Shown here: positions 1 to 6,862 of the stretch, one piece after another
Layout of the letters: each line of letters opens with the position of its first letter
Numbering within the stretch: the stretch's first letter is position 1
Assembly (NCBI GenBank): GCA_023139255.1
Contig: JAGLNY010000205.1
Coordinates: 1-9,209 of the forward strand
DNA length: 9,209 nucleotides
Origin: Spirochaetales bacterium
GTDB taxonomy: Bacteria; Spirochaetota; Spirochaetia; JABMQR01
Direction: 5' to 3'
Made by a program: the position numbers and the translations under genes
Notes under the pieces: generated by a model
Told to the model about the DNA's origin: nothing
Databases searched by the model: none
Seen by the model: the letters and a program-made list of their open reading frames with translations, nothing else

Positions 1-24
1 CGGGTTCAATCCCCGTCGCTCCCG
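1..24 (+). tRNA. tRNA gene, 3' end only (isotype not determinable)
   Basis: The window opens inside a tRNA. Bases 5-11 (TTCAATC) fit the T-loop consensus. CGGG (1-4) pairs with CCCG (12-15) as most of the T-stem, T16 closes it with a base outside the window, CGCTCCC (17-23) is the 3' acceptor strand, and G24 is the discriminator. The following bases are AAC, so the CCA tail is not encoded and would be added after transcription. The matching 5' acceptor strand would read GGGAGCG. The anticodon is upstream of the window, so the isotype is left open. A terminator follows within 10 bases. Confidence 0.85.
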
Positions 25-33
25 AACATTATT

Positions 34-59
34 AAAACCGCTCAGGAATGAGCGGTTTT
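34..59 (+). terminator. Intrinsic terminator after the tRNA gene
   Basis: A perfect 11-bp stem, AAAACCGCTCA (34-44) and TGAGCGGTTTT (49-59), encloses a GGAA tetraloop (45-48). A T-rich tail, ATTATTT, follows. The A-tract/T-tract arms make it work in either direction, but the only adjacent gene it can serve is the tRNA upstream. Confidence 0.92.
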
Positions 60-188
60 ATTATTTGTGTTGCGCCAGGCAGGGTGCATCCACTTCAGAC
101 CCAACCATTCTGTCGGAGTTCCACCCCATATTTAATAGGCTTCAACCATAAGACAATTGAAAAAAAGTAGATTTTTGAAATTGTTTCC

Positions 189-217
189 TTTTCATGCTGA
201 AAATTATAACATATACT
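189..217 (+). promoter_or_regulatory. Predicted sigma70-type promoter of the DUF4954-nagB operon
   Basis: TTTTCA (189-194, 4 of 6 to TTGACA), a 17-bp spacer and TATACT (212-217, 5 of 6 to TATAAT). The -10 box ends 6 nt before the ATG at 224, so transcription would start at or next to the start codon. A second, weaker pairing is TTGTTT (181-186) with TATAAC (205-210) at 18 bp, which would give a leader of about 7 nt. Bases 60-188 between the terminator and this promoter show no gene or structure that I can support. Confidence 0.5.
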
Positions 218-223
218 TGAATC

Positions 224-2248
224 ATGAAAACAGAAAAACAAGTTGGTTACCGAGAACTTACTCAGAAAGAGATACAGAACCTGAAAGAAAACAACTGTTC
301 TGCTGAATCATGGGACACAGTCAAGGTTAAAGATCCCTTTAACCCGGATAGAATCAGGCAGGTAATTTTCTCCGGTGAGATATATCTTGGCGCATTTACA
401 AGGACAATTACCTTAAAAAGCGGAATCTCAATGCCCTGTGGAATCTTTAATGCAGAACTTCACAATGTCAGTGTGGGAGATAATGCTCTCATAAAAAATA
501 TAAATCATCATATTGCAAACTACGAAATAGGCCATGATACTGTGATCATAAATACTGAAATCATCACAGTTGATGAGGAAACATCATTCGGTAACGGTGT
601 AGAGGCAGTTGTTATTAATGAGGGAGGGGGCAGGGAAATCCCCATTTACGATACACTTTCAGCTCACACAGCCTATTTGATTGCATTATACCGGCACCGT
701 AAAAAACTCATTACCAATCTGCAGCGGATGATACGGGAATATACCGTAAAACGTACTGCAAGGCATGGTGTTATTGGTTCTCATGTACATATCAACAACT
801 GCCAGATTCTAAAGAATTTACAAGTTGATTCATACGCAGTTCTTGAAGGGGTAGGAGAGCTGTCAAACGGTACAATCAGGAGCTGCAGGGAAGATCCATC
901 CTATGTAGGAATAAATGTAATAGCAAAAGATTTTATTATATGCGAAGGCGGCTCAGTATCTGAGAATACCCTCATAGATCGATGCTTTATCGGACAGGCA
1001 ACACAGTTGTCAAAACAGTACTCTGCTGAAAACTCGGTTTTTTTTGCAAATTGCGGTGGTTTACATGGTGAAGCATGCTCTATCTTTGCCGGACCGTATA
1101 CCGTCACTCATCATAAATCCACACTCATGATTGCTTGCCTTGTCTCATTCACAAATGCGGGGAGCGGCTCAAATCAGAGTAACCATATGTACAAACTTGG
1201 TCCTAATCATCAGGGAATTATTGAGAGAGGGACAAAAATGGCTTCTGATTCCTATATGCTCTGGCCCATGAAAGTAGGGGCTTTCAGCTTGATTATGGGG
1301 CGGCATTACAGCAATTCGGATACGACAGAATTTCCCTTTTCATACCTCTTCGAGAATGATGGTGAAACACTGTTAGTCCCGGCAATAAATTTGAGAAGTA
1401 TCGGAACCATAAGGGATTCCCGGAAATGGCCGAAGCGTGATAATAGAAAAGCACCGGTCAAATTTGATCATTTAAACTTTCATCTACTTACGCCCTATAC
1501 TGTTAATAATATTTATGCCGGATTAGAAAGGCTCAGGGATCTAAGAAAACGAGCCGGGCATTCAACCCAGACCTATTATTATAACGGGGTAAAAATCCGC
1601 AGATCAGCCTTGGAAAAGGGGCTTGAAATATATGAGACTGCAGTTAACAGATATCTCGGGAATATTGTTGTTAATTTTCTGAGGGCTCATGACTTTAATT
1701 CTCTGGAGGAACTCCGGTCTGTCCTTACTCCCGATCCTCGTTTTGTTACTGATTCTGAAGCTGCCTCCGGAGACTGGCTTGATATAGCAGGGCTCATAGC
1801 TCCGAAGTATGAAATTGAGAGCATAATTGCTGATGTGGAACAGCAAGTGATACAGACAACAGAGGAACTTGATAAACGATTTTTTTTACTCAGCAATAAG
1901 TTTGAACAGTATGAATTGGCATGGGTAATAAAAAGAATTGAGGAAAAATTCAACTCTACTTTACAGGAATATACGAAAGATGACTTTGTCACTATTATTG
2001 AACAGTGGATTCAGGCTGTGGCCGTTCTTGATGAAATGCGGTGCCATGATGCAGAAAAAGAATTTGCCCAGACTGCCCGCGTGGGGTATGCTGTAAATGA
2101 TGGAGAAAAGGAGCGGGATGCAGAATATCTGGAGATTAACGGTGATGTTAATGATAATGAATTTATTAAGGAACTAAGAGAACGATTAAACAGCAAGAAG
2201 CTGACAGCCGGACAGCTTATCGATAAAATTAAAAGACTCAAAGAGTAA
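224..2248 (+). CDS. DUF4954 family protein, double left-handed beta-helix, function unknown
   Basis: A 674-residue protein whose length and sequence fit DUF4954, a family with no assigned function. Residues 9-30 carry the family's opening Y-R-x-L-T motif and S-A-E-S-W. Two blocks of hexapeptide-like repeats suggest left-handed beta-helix folds, as in sugar nucleotidyl- and acyltransferases: about 65-135 and about 182-400. A helical stretch (145-178, with YRHRKKL) separates them. The second block holds the most typical segment: GLHGEACSIFAGP (279-291), the histidine pair H296-H297, NAGSGSNQSNHMYKLGP (311-327) and MGRH (358-361). These histidines are candidate active-site residues by analogy only. 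Residues 410-674 are mainly helical and charged. There is no signal peptide or membrane segment, so it is probably cytosolic. The ATG has no Shine-Dalgarno but a well-placed -10 box. nagB starts 14 nt after the stop, so the two are very likely co-transcribed. The family call is strong; any enzymatic role is inference. Confidence 0.93.
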   Translation: MKTEKQVGYRELTQKEIQNLKENNCSAESWDTVKVKDPFNPDRIRQVIFSGEIYLGAFTRTITLKSGISMPCGIFNAELHNVSVGDNALIKNINHHIANYEIGHDTVIINTEIITVDEETSFGNGVEAVVINEGGGREIPIYDTLSAHTAYLIALYRHRKKLITNLQRMIREYTVKRTARHGVIGSHVHINNCQILKNLQVDSYAVLEGVGELSNGTIRSCREDPSYVGINVIAKDFIICEGGSVSENTLIDRCFIGQATQLSKQYSAENSVFFANCGGLHGEACSIFAGPYTVTHHKSTLMIACLVSFTNAGSGSNQSNHMYKLGPNHQGIIERGTKMASDSYMLWPMKVGAFSLIMGRHYSNSDTTEFPFSYLFENDGETLLVPAINLRSIGTIRDSRKWPKRDNRKAPVKFDHLNFHLLTPYTVNNIYAGLERLRDLRKRAGHSTQTYYYNGVKIRRSALEKGLEIYETAVNRYLGNIVVNFLRAHDFNSLEELRSVLTPDPRFVTDSEAASGDWLDIAGLIAPKYEIESIIADVEQQVIQTTEELDKRFFLLSNKFEQYELAWVIKRIEEKFNSTLQEYTKDDFVTIIEQWIQAVAVLDEMRCHDAEKEFAQTARVGYAVNDGEKERDAEYLEINGDVNDNEFIKELRERLNSKKLTAGQLIDKIKRLKE

Positions 2249-2262
2249 CAAAAGGGGAAAAC

Positions 2263-3078
2263 ATGAGATTGATAATTGAGAAAGACTACAAGAATATTTC
2301 AAAATGGTCCGCAAACTATATAGCACATGCTATTCTTAAAGCGGCACCAACCAGTGCCAAACCATTTGTTCTGGGATTGCCTACAGGTTCTACGCCTATT
2401 GGAACCTATAAAGAACTTATCAGGCATTATAAGCATGGTGTTATTTCATTTGAGCATGTTATCACCTTTAATATGGATGAATATATCGGGCTCCCCCAGG
2501 ATCATCCGCAAAGTTATTCCACTTTTATGTGGGAAAACTTTTTTTCCTTTGTGGATATTAAGAAAGAGAATGTAAACATACCCAACGGGAATGCTGCTGA
2601 TCTGGAGAAAGAGTGCCTTGAATATGAAGGTAAAATTACAGCAGCCGGCGGCATCGACCTGTTTCTTGGCGGGATTGGATCCGATGGGCACATTGCTTTT
2701 AATGAGCCGGGATCATCATTAGCATCACACACCAGGATGAAAACGCTCACGTATGACACTATAGTTGCTAATTCAAGGAACTTTAATAATGATTTAAGTA
2801 AAGTCCCAAAAACAGCACTGACAGTCGGGATCCAAACTATCATGGATGCCGGAGAAGTTGTAATTTTGGTAAACGGATATAAAAAAGCAATGGCACTGCA
2901 GAAGACTGTGGAGGGTAATGTGAACCATATGTGGACCTGCAGTATCCTTCAGATGCATCCTCATGCAATCATTGTATGTGATGAGGATGCAATTGTAGAG
3001 ATGAAAGTCGGGACAGTGAAATATTTCAAGGAAATTGAGTCAGCGAATATTAACCCGGCGACACAACTCTACAATTAA
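2263..3078 (+). CDS. nagB: Glucosamine-6-phosphate deaminase
   Basis: Converts D-glucosamine 6-phosphate to fructose 6-phosphate and ammonia, bringing amino sugars into glycolysis in the cytoplasm. The 271 residues align almost without gaps to the 266-residue E. coli enzyme. Catalytic residues fall at the same numbers: D72 (FNMDEYIG), D141 and H143 (DGHIAFNEPG), and E148. The phosphate-binding loop is LGLPTGSTP (37-45), with R172 and K208 also present. The E. coli residues for allosteric activation by GlcNAc-6-phosphate (S151, R158, K160, Y254) are all conserved, so a regulated enzyme is expected. The start is supported by AAGGGG (2252-2257) 5 nt before the ATG and by the conserved MRLII N-terminus. 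It follows the DUF4954 gene by 14 nt with no promoter between them. No nagA or transporter gene lies nearby. Hairpin repeats follow the stop. Confidence 0.97.
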   Translation: MRLIIEKDYKNISKWSANYIAHAILKAAPTSAKPFVLGLPTGSTPIGTYKELIRHYKHGVISFEHVITFNMDEYIGLPQDHPQSYSTFMWENFFSFVDIKKENVNIPNGNAADLEKECLEYEGKITAAGGIDLFLGGIGSDGHIAFNEPGSSLASHTRMKTLTYDTIVANSRNFNNDLSKVPKTALTVGIQTIMDAGEVVILVNGYKKAMALQKTVEGNVNHMWTCSILQMHPHAIIVCDEDAIVEMKVGTVKYFKEIESANINPATQLYN

Positions 3079-3113
3079 AAGGACTAAAAACTACTGTTTT
3101 TATACATAGATCA

Positions 3114-3137
3114 GAAGTTTTAATTTATTAAAACTTC
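3114..3137. terminator. Hairpin in repeat copy 1, likely nagB terminator
   Basis: A perfect 10-bp stem, GAAGTTTTAA (3114-3123) and TTAAAACTTC (3128-3137), with a TTTA loop, starting 35 nt after the nagB stop. It is AT-rich and has no long T-run on the plus strand, so its strength as an intrinsic terminator is uncertain. The preceding TAAAAAC/GTTTTTA hairpin (3085-3102) may help. Confidence 0.6.
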
Positions 3138-3172
3138 AAAGACTAAAAACTACCGTTTTTATACATAGATCA

Positions 3173-3196
3173 GAAGTTTTAATTTATTAAAACTTC
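3173..3196. terminator. Hairpin in repeat copy 2, duplicate of the preceding one
   Basis: Identical to the 3114-3137 hairpin and displaced by exactly 59 bp. It lies 6 nt beyond the stop of the minus-strand phosphodiesterase gene, so it could end transcription from both sides. Confidence 0.6.
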
Positions 3197-3199
3197 AAA

Positions 3200-3223
3200 G
3201 ACTAAAAACTACCGTTTTTAGTC
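3200..3223. terminator. Perfect hairpin overlapping the 3' end of the phosphodiesterase gene
   Basis: A 10-bp stem, GACTAAAAAC (3200-3209) and GTTTTTAGTC (3214-3223), with a TACC loop. It contains the minus-strand stop codon (3202-3204) and the last six or so codons of that gene. It is the most complete version of the first hairpin in the tandem repeat: in the full copies the right arm is cut short after GTTTTTA. A bidirectional terminator role is inferred from its position between convergent genes. Confidence 0.65.
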
Positions 3224-4017
3224 AGGGCTGCATAGACCTTTTGAAGCAGTCGCGGGTTGTCAGTGAATATGCCGTCTGCACCCATTCTTATGAGACGGCG
3301 CATATTCGCTTCATCGTTTATTGTCCATACGTGGATATACAAACCAGCTTCGTGAAAGGTTCGCATAAATCCGGGAGTGAGCACTTTTAATATTCCGTAG
3401 TGTTCCGGTACCTGCAGGACCTGACCCTTCAGATGCCTTCGGGATGGTCTGCACCCTATTTTCTGCTTTAAGAAAAGGGTGAACACTTCACGTGTTGAGA
3501 AACTTGTAGCCATTCCCGGCATGAGGGAACGAAGAGCTTTCAGGATGTTTGTATGAAAGCTGGCTCCGAGGATTCGATCCCGGGCATTGTGCCTGGCCAC
3601 TATATCAGTAAATATTTCTGGAAGCCGCGAATCTTTTGTCTTTAAATCAATGTTAAACCGCATATCAGGGAGAGCTTCCAATGCTTCATCCAGGGACATA
3701 AGTGAAACCCCGGTGTTTCTGAAAGGAAAAGTTTTTCCATCATCCTTTGTAAAAGTATATCCGGCATCCAGCATTTTAAGTTGATTGAGGGTGTATGCTT
3801 CTACCGGTCCGCTGCCGTTCGTCTGACGGTCGAGAGTTTTATCGTGCCAGATAACAACATCGTTATCAGCTGTCAAGTGTACATCAGTCTCAATAACATC
3901 AACCTTGAGCTTTTCAGCGCCTAAGAAGGCAGGCATGGTATTTTCCGGGTAAAATTCCGAGTCTCCCCTATGAGCCAGGATCCTTGGCGGGGGTGTGAAA
4001 AAATTGTGTTCTAACAT
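3202..4017 (-). CDS. Glycerophosphodiester phosphodiesterase (GDPD family)
   Basis: Hydrolyses glycerophosphodiesters, the deacylated phospholipid headgroups, to glycerol 3-phosphate and an alcohol. The 271-residue protein has the family hallmarks in order. HRGDSEFYPENTMPAF (16-31) contains H16, R17, E25 and N26. ETDVHLT (43-49) gives metal ligands E43 and D45. H58 in IWHD is the second catalytic histidine. NIDLK (122-126) has Asp124 at the third metal position, where Glu is also common. Near the end are VWTIND (230-235) and GADGIFTDNP (246-255). No signal peptide is seen, so it should act in the cytoplasm, unlike periplasmic GlpQ. The ATG has no Shine-Dalgarno; a good promoter ends 6 nt before it, and no other start fits between it and the HRG motif. 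The final codons lie inside a hairpin. No glycerol-phosphate transporter gene is adjacent. Confidence 0.95.
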   Translation of the reverse strand: MLEHNFFTPPPRILAHRGDSEFYPENTMPAFLGAEKLKVDVIETDVHLTADNDVVIWHDKTLDRQTNGSGPVEAYTLNQLKMLDAGYTFTKDDGKTFPFRNTGVSLMSLDEALEALPDMRFNIDLKTKDSRLPEIFTDIVARHNARDRILGASFHTNILKALRSLMPGMATSFSTREVFTLFLKQKIGCRPSRRHLKGQVLQVPEHYGILKVLTPGFMRTFHEAGLYIHVWTINDEANMRRLIRMGADGIFTDNPRLLQKVYAALTKNGSF

Positions 4018-4023
4018 ACGAAA

Positions 4024-4052
4024 AATGTAGGACAGGATTGAATTGTTGTCAA
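4024..4052 (-). promoter_or_regulatory. Promoter of the phosphodiesterase gene, predicted leaderless start
   Basis: Read on the minus strand: TTGACA (4047-4052, 6 of 6), a 17-bp spacer and TACATT (4024-4029, 4 of 6). The -10 box ends 6 nt before the ATG (4015-4017), placing the expected transcript start at the A of the start codon. No Shine-Dalgarno sequence lies between the boxes and the gene. Confidence 0.7.
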
Positions 4053-4065
4053 GAGAGCGCTATTG

Positions 4066-4091
4066 CACAATGGGTAAAAATAAGTATTGTG
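4066..4091. promoter_or_regulatory. Inverted repeat in the divergent tldD/phosphodiesterase intergenic region
   Basis: CACAAT (4066-4071) and ATTGTG (4086-4091) are perfect inverted half-sites whose starts are 20 bp apart, close to two helical turns. Allowing one mismatch, the match extends to 8 bp per arm. The site is upstream of both divergent genes, 34 nt before tldD and beyond the -35 box of the phosphodiesterase gene. Operator function is inferred; the 14-nt interior is too AT-rich to rule out chance. Confidence 0.3.
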
Positions 4092-4124
4092 TATGGATAG
4101 ATATAGTCTCGATCAGGAGGATTC

Positions 4125-5510
4125 ATGGAATTTTCACAGGAAACGCTATCAGGAATATTGAAAAAAGCACTCTCCCGTGGCGGTGATTACGCGGATATTT
4201 TTATTGAGGAAACAGTAAAAACAGGTATAACGTACGATTCCGGAAAAGTAAAAACTATAACAAGCGGGATAGTTGCCGGTGCAGGGTTACGGGTTATAAC
4301 CGGGACTGATTTTGTCTATATGTATGCCGGTGATGTTGATGAGCGGAAGCTTCTCAAACTTGCAGATGATATATCTGCTGCAGCGAATTCAGGTAAAACC
4401 GGGGTAATCAGTTCACTTGTTCCGTATGAATACTCATCAATTATACCAGTCTCAGTCTTCCCGGATACAGTAGCCCTGCCGAAAAAAGTGGAAATTGTGG
4501 AGCGTGCCAATCAGGCAGGCAGGGAATATTCACAGAAAATCTCAGAGGTGATTGTACGTTATCTTGATAATGATCAAAAAGTATCTGTTGCAACAAGTGA
4601 AGGAAGGTTTTCGCGGGACAGACGTGTGAGGACACGTTTGGTTGTTCAGTGTATAGCAACGGACGGGGAAAAGCGGGAGACAGGGATGTCAGCACCGGGA
4701 AGAAGCATGGGGTTTGAGATGTATGATTCAATCAGCCCTGAATCAATCGCCAGGGAAGCTGCCAGGATAGCCTGTCTGCTGCTGGAAGCTGATTATGCAC
4801 CGCAGGGGAAGCTCCCGGTTGTCATAGACAACGGCTTTGGCGGGGTGATATTCCATGAGGCCTGCGGTCATGCCCTTGAGGCTACAAGTGTAGGGAAAAA
4901 TGCATCAGTATTCAGTGGAAAACTCAATGAGCAGATAGCCTCGCCGTTAGTTACTGCCATCGACGATGGAACAATTCCCAATGCATGGGGTTCAGCGAAT
5001 ATTGATGATGAGGCACACCCCACACAAAAGAATATCCTGGTAAAAGATGGTGTTCTTGTATCCTATATGGTTGATAAGCTTGGATCCCTGCGTATGGATC
5101 ACCCGTTTACCGGGAGCTCGCGTAGGGAATCTTATAAGTATGCGCCTACATCCCGGATGACAAACACTTATATTGCTGAGGGCGCCAGCAGTCTGGATGA
5201 GATGATAGCAAGTATAAATGATGGTTTGTACTGTCGAAACATGGGTGGGGGTTCCGTAAATCCGCCAACAACAGATTTCAATTTTTCTGTTTCAGAGGCT
5301 TACCATATACAGAAAGGAAAAATAGGAAAACCTGTTAAAGGGGCTTCACTGATTGGGAAGGGGTCGGAAATTCTTATGAACATAGAAATGGTGGGTAATA
5401 ATATGGATTTTGGTACAGGTATGTGCGGTTCGCTGTCCGGGTCAATCCCGACAAATGTAGGGCAGCCGGCAATTAAAGTTTCAGGTTTAGTGGTAGGAGG
5501 CAGGTCATGA
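4125..5510 (+). CDS. tldD: TldD metallopeptidase subunit
   Basis: The catalytic zinc subunit of the TldD/TldE peptidase, which in E. coli cleaves unfolded peptides, matures microcin B17 and degrades the CcdA antitoxin. The 461 residues are close to the usual 450-480. The zinc motif is H244-E-A-C-G-H249 in a conserved FHEACGHALEA segment. The third ligand is C434 in TGMCGS, corresponding to the conserved C-terminal cysteine of E. coli TldD. The N-terminal half (about 1-200) is the variable shell domain. SSRRESYKYAPTSRMTNTY (331-349) and GGGSVNPPTTDFNFSVSEAY (374-393) are typical of the catalytic domain. It is expected to be cytosolic. AGGAGG (4115-4120) lies 4 nt before the ATG. A possible -10 box, TATAGT (4102-4107), has no convincing -35. 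The stop overlaps tldE. Confidence 0.96.
   Translation: MEFSQETLSGILKKALSRGGDYADIFIEETVKTGITYDSGKVKTITSGIVAGAGLRVITGTDFVYMYAGDVDERKLLKLADDISAAANSGKTGVISSLVPYEYSSIIPVSVFPDTVALPKKVEIVERANQAGREYSQKISEVIVRYLDNDQKVSVATSEGRFSRDRRVRTRLVVQCIATDGEKRETGMSAPGRSMGFEMYDSISPESIAREAARIACLLLEADYAPQGKLPVVIDNGFGGVIFHEACGHALEATSVGKNASVFSGKLNEQIASPLVTAIDDGTIPNAWGSANIDDEAHPTQKNILVKDGVLVSYMVDKLGSLRMDHPFTGSSRRESYKYAPTSRMTNTYIAEGASSLDEMIASINDGLYCRNMGGGSVNPPTTDFNFSVSEAYHIQKGKIGKPVKGASLIGKGSEILMNIEMVGNNMDFGTGMCGSLSGSIPTNVGQPAIKVSGLVVGGRS
5495..5500 (+). promoter_or_regulatory. Ribosome binding site of tldE inside the tldD 3' end
   Basis: AGGAGG lies within the last codons of tldD. Two adjacent ATGs follow: 5507-5509 at 6 nt spacing and 5510-5512 at 9 nt. 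Both are plausible and differ by one methionine. The first overlaps the tldD stop as ATGA, the second as TGATG, so either way translation is coupled. Confidence 0.85.
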
Positions 5511-6847
5511 TGAATAAGGATATGCTGCTGAAAATTATTGAGACACAACCGGTACCATCGGAATTATATTACTCTTTGGGAAGAGAGATTGAAATTTCCG
5601 CATTTAACGGATCGATAAACAATTTTACTTCAGCTGAAACTTCAGGTATCGGTGCGAGAGTTGTTCAGGAAGGAAAGATTGGCTCAGCCTTTACTGAATC
5701 TGTGACAGAACATTCAATTTCTTCAATCCTGCAGAGAGCCAGGGAGAATTCCGAATTTTCGGCATCTGATGATGGGAATGTTCTCTATAAGGGACAGGAG
5801 CTTCCGGATTCTGAAGAGTCTATGAGCAGGGACCTGGATACTGTAAGCGTTGAGAAAAAAAAGTCTGTAGCCCTGGAACTGGAGCAGTTTTCCCGGGAGT
5901 ATGATTCAAGGATTATCAATGTTCCCCATGCATATTATCAGGAAATAAGCGGGGAGACTGGTATCGTCAGTTCTGAGAAAACTATAGCGTTCCGGAAGGC
6001 TTCTCTCTGCGGTGGGTTGGTGTATGTGATGGCTTCTGACGGGAAAGATACTCAGGTAGGGATGGCAATGAGATTCTACAGGAATTTTTCCGGTATTGAT
6101 TCAAATATCCTGGCAAAGGAAGCTGCTGATAAAGCATTGTCCAAGCTTGGGGCAGGTGTGCTTGAAACAGGCACTTATGATATAATTTTGAATGAGGAGG
6201 CTGCCTCAAACTTGCTGGGAGCTTTTATCTCTAGCGGGGCATCCCATTTTTTTGGTGAGAATATCCAGAAAAACCGCTCAAAATTCAAGGGGATTTCCGG
6301 GGAAAAAATAGGCTGCAAATTATTTACTTTAATTGATAACCCCCTTTCCGGATCATTAAGGGCAAAGACTTTTGATGATGAAGGCGTCCCGACCAGGGAG
6401 ACAGTACTTGCGGAAGACGGGATTTTTCAGAATGTCATTCATTCTGTATATTCAGCCGCCAGATCCGGGGTTCAGTCGACCGGGCACAGTCGTAGAGGCG
6501 GGTATAGCGGGGGAGTATCAACAGGTCTTCATGATGCGTTTATAACAAATGGGGAAAAACCTCAGAAAGAGCTTTTACGTAAGCTTGATTCCGGGGTGAT
6601 AATATCTGATGTTGAGGGGCTTCATGCCGGGCTGGATCCGGTAACTGGTGATTTCTCGCTTTCAGCAAAAGGATATCGTGTGTCCGGGGGCGAAACTGGA
6701 GATCCTGTTCGTAATTTTACCATAGCAGGAAACTTTTTTGAGATAATAAACCGGATTGCGGCAAAAGCTGATGACAGAAGAGAGGACAGGATTCAGACTT
6801 TTTCCAGCCCATCAATGCTTATACCTGATGTTTCAATTTCAGGATAA
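5507..6847 (+). CDS. pmbA: TldE/PmbA subunit, non-metal partner of TldD
   Basis: The 446-residue partner that forms the heterodimeric peptidase with TldD. It belongs to the same PmbA/TldD family but lacks the HExxxH zinc motif: the equivalent region (about 230-252) reads without any paired histidines. Family features include GIGARVV (47-53) near the N-terminus, FDDEGVPTRETVLAEDG (289-305), GGYSGG (331-336), GLHAGLDPVTGDFSLSAKGY (371-390) and SSPSMLI (433-439) at the end. In E. coli both subunits are needed for activity, which fits the coupled 4-nt overlap seen here. It ends just before a strong terminator, so tldD-tldE appears to be a two-gene operon. No peptide precursor or RiPP modification gene is visible nearby, so the substrate cannot be inferred. 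Confidence 0.95.
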   Translation: MMNKDMLLKIIETQPVPSELYYSLGREIEISAFNGSINNFTSAETSGIGARVVQEGKIGSAFTESVTEHSISSILQRARENSEFSASDDGNVLYKGQELPDSEESMSRDLDTVSVEKKKSVALELEQFSREYDSRIINVPHAYYQEISGETGIVSSEKTIAFRKASLCGGLVYVMASDGKDTQVGMAMRFYRNFSGIDSNILAKEAADKALSKLGAGVLETGTYDIILNEEAASNLLGAFISSGASHFFGENIQKNRSKFKGISGEKIGCKLFTLIDNPLSGSLRAKTFDDEGVPTRETVLAEDGIFQNVIHSVYSAARSGVQSTGHSRRGGYSGGVSTGLHDAFITNGEKPQKELLRKLDSGVIISDVEGLHAGLDPVTGDFSLSAKGYRVSGGETGDPVRNFTIAGNFFEIINRIAAKADDRREDRIQTFSSPSMLIPDVSISG

Positions 6848-6862
6848 TTCAATAGGTAATAG

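Larger units (their letters stand above)
3082..3220. repeat. 59-bp tandem repeat, 2 full copies plus a 21-bp partial copy
   Basis: Copy 1 is 3082-3140 and copy 2 is 3141-3199. They differ at one base (T3095 against C3154). The partial copy 3200-3220 matches the first 21 bases of copy 2 and then continues into the phosphodiesterase gene. Each full unit contains a short hairpin (TAAAAAC, 4-nt loop, GTTTTTA) and a 10-bp hairpin. The array fills nearly the whole gap between two convergent genes. The near-identity suggests a recent tandem duplication of a terminator-like segment. Confidence 0.95.

Noticed and set aside
1..24. tRNA 3' end as an integration site for a mobile element
   Set aside because: I see no second copy of the tRNA tail in the window and no integrase or other mobility gene; the genes downstream are housekeeping in character.
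4046..4051. TTGTCA as a -35 box for tldD on the plus strand
   Set aside because: No -10-like hexamer lies at 16-18 bp; the bases belong to the opposite-strand TTGACA of the phosphodiesterase promoter.
4093..4161. 22-codon ORF starting at 4093 upstream of and overlapping tldD in another frame, a possible small peptide substrate
   Set aside because: It has no Shine-Dalgarno and no promoter at the leaderless distance, contains the tldD ribosome binding site, and its composition looks random.
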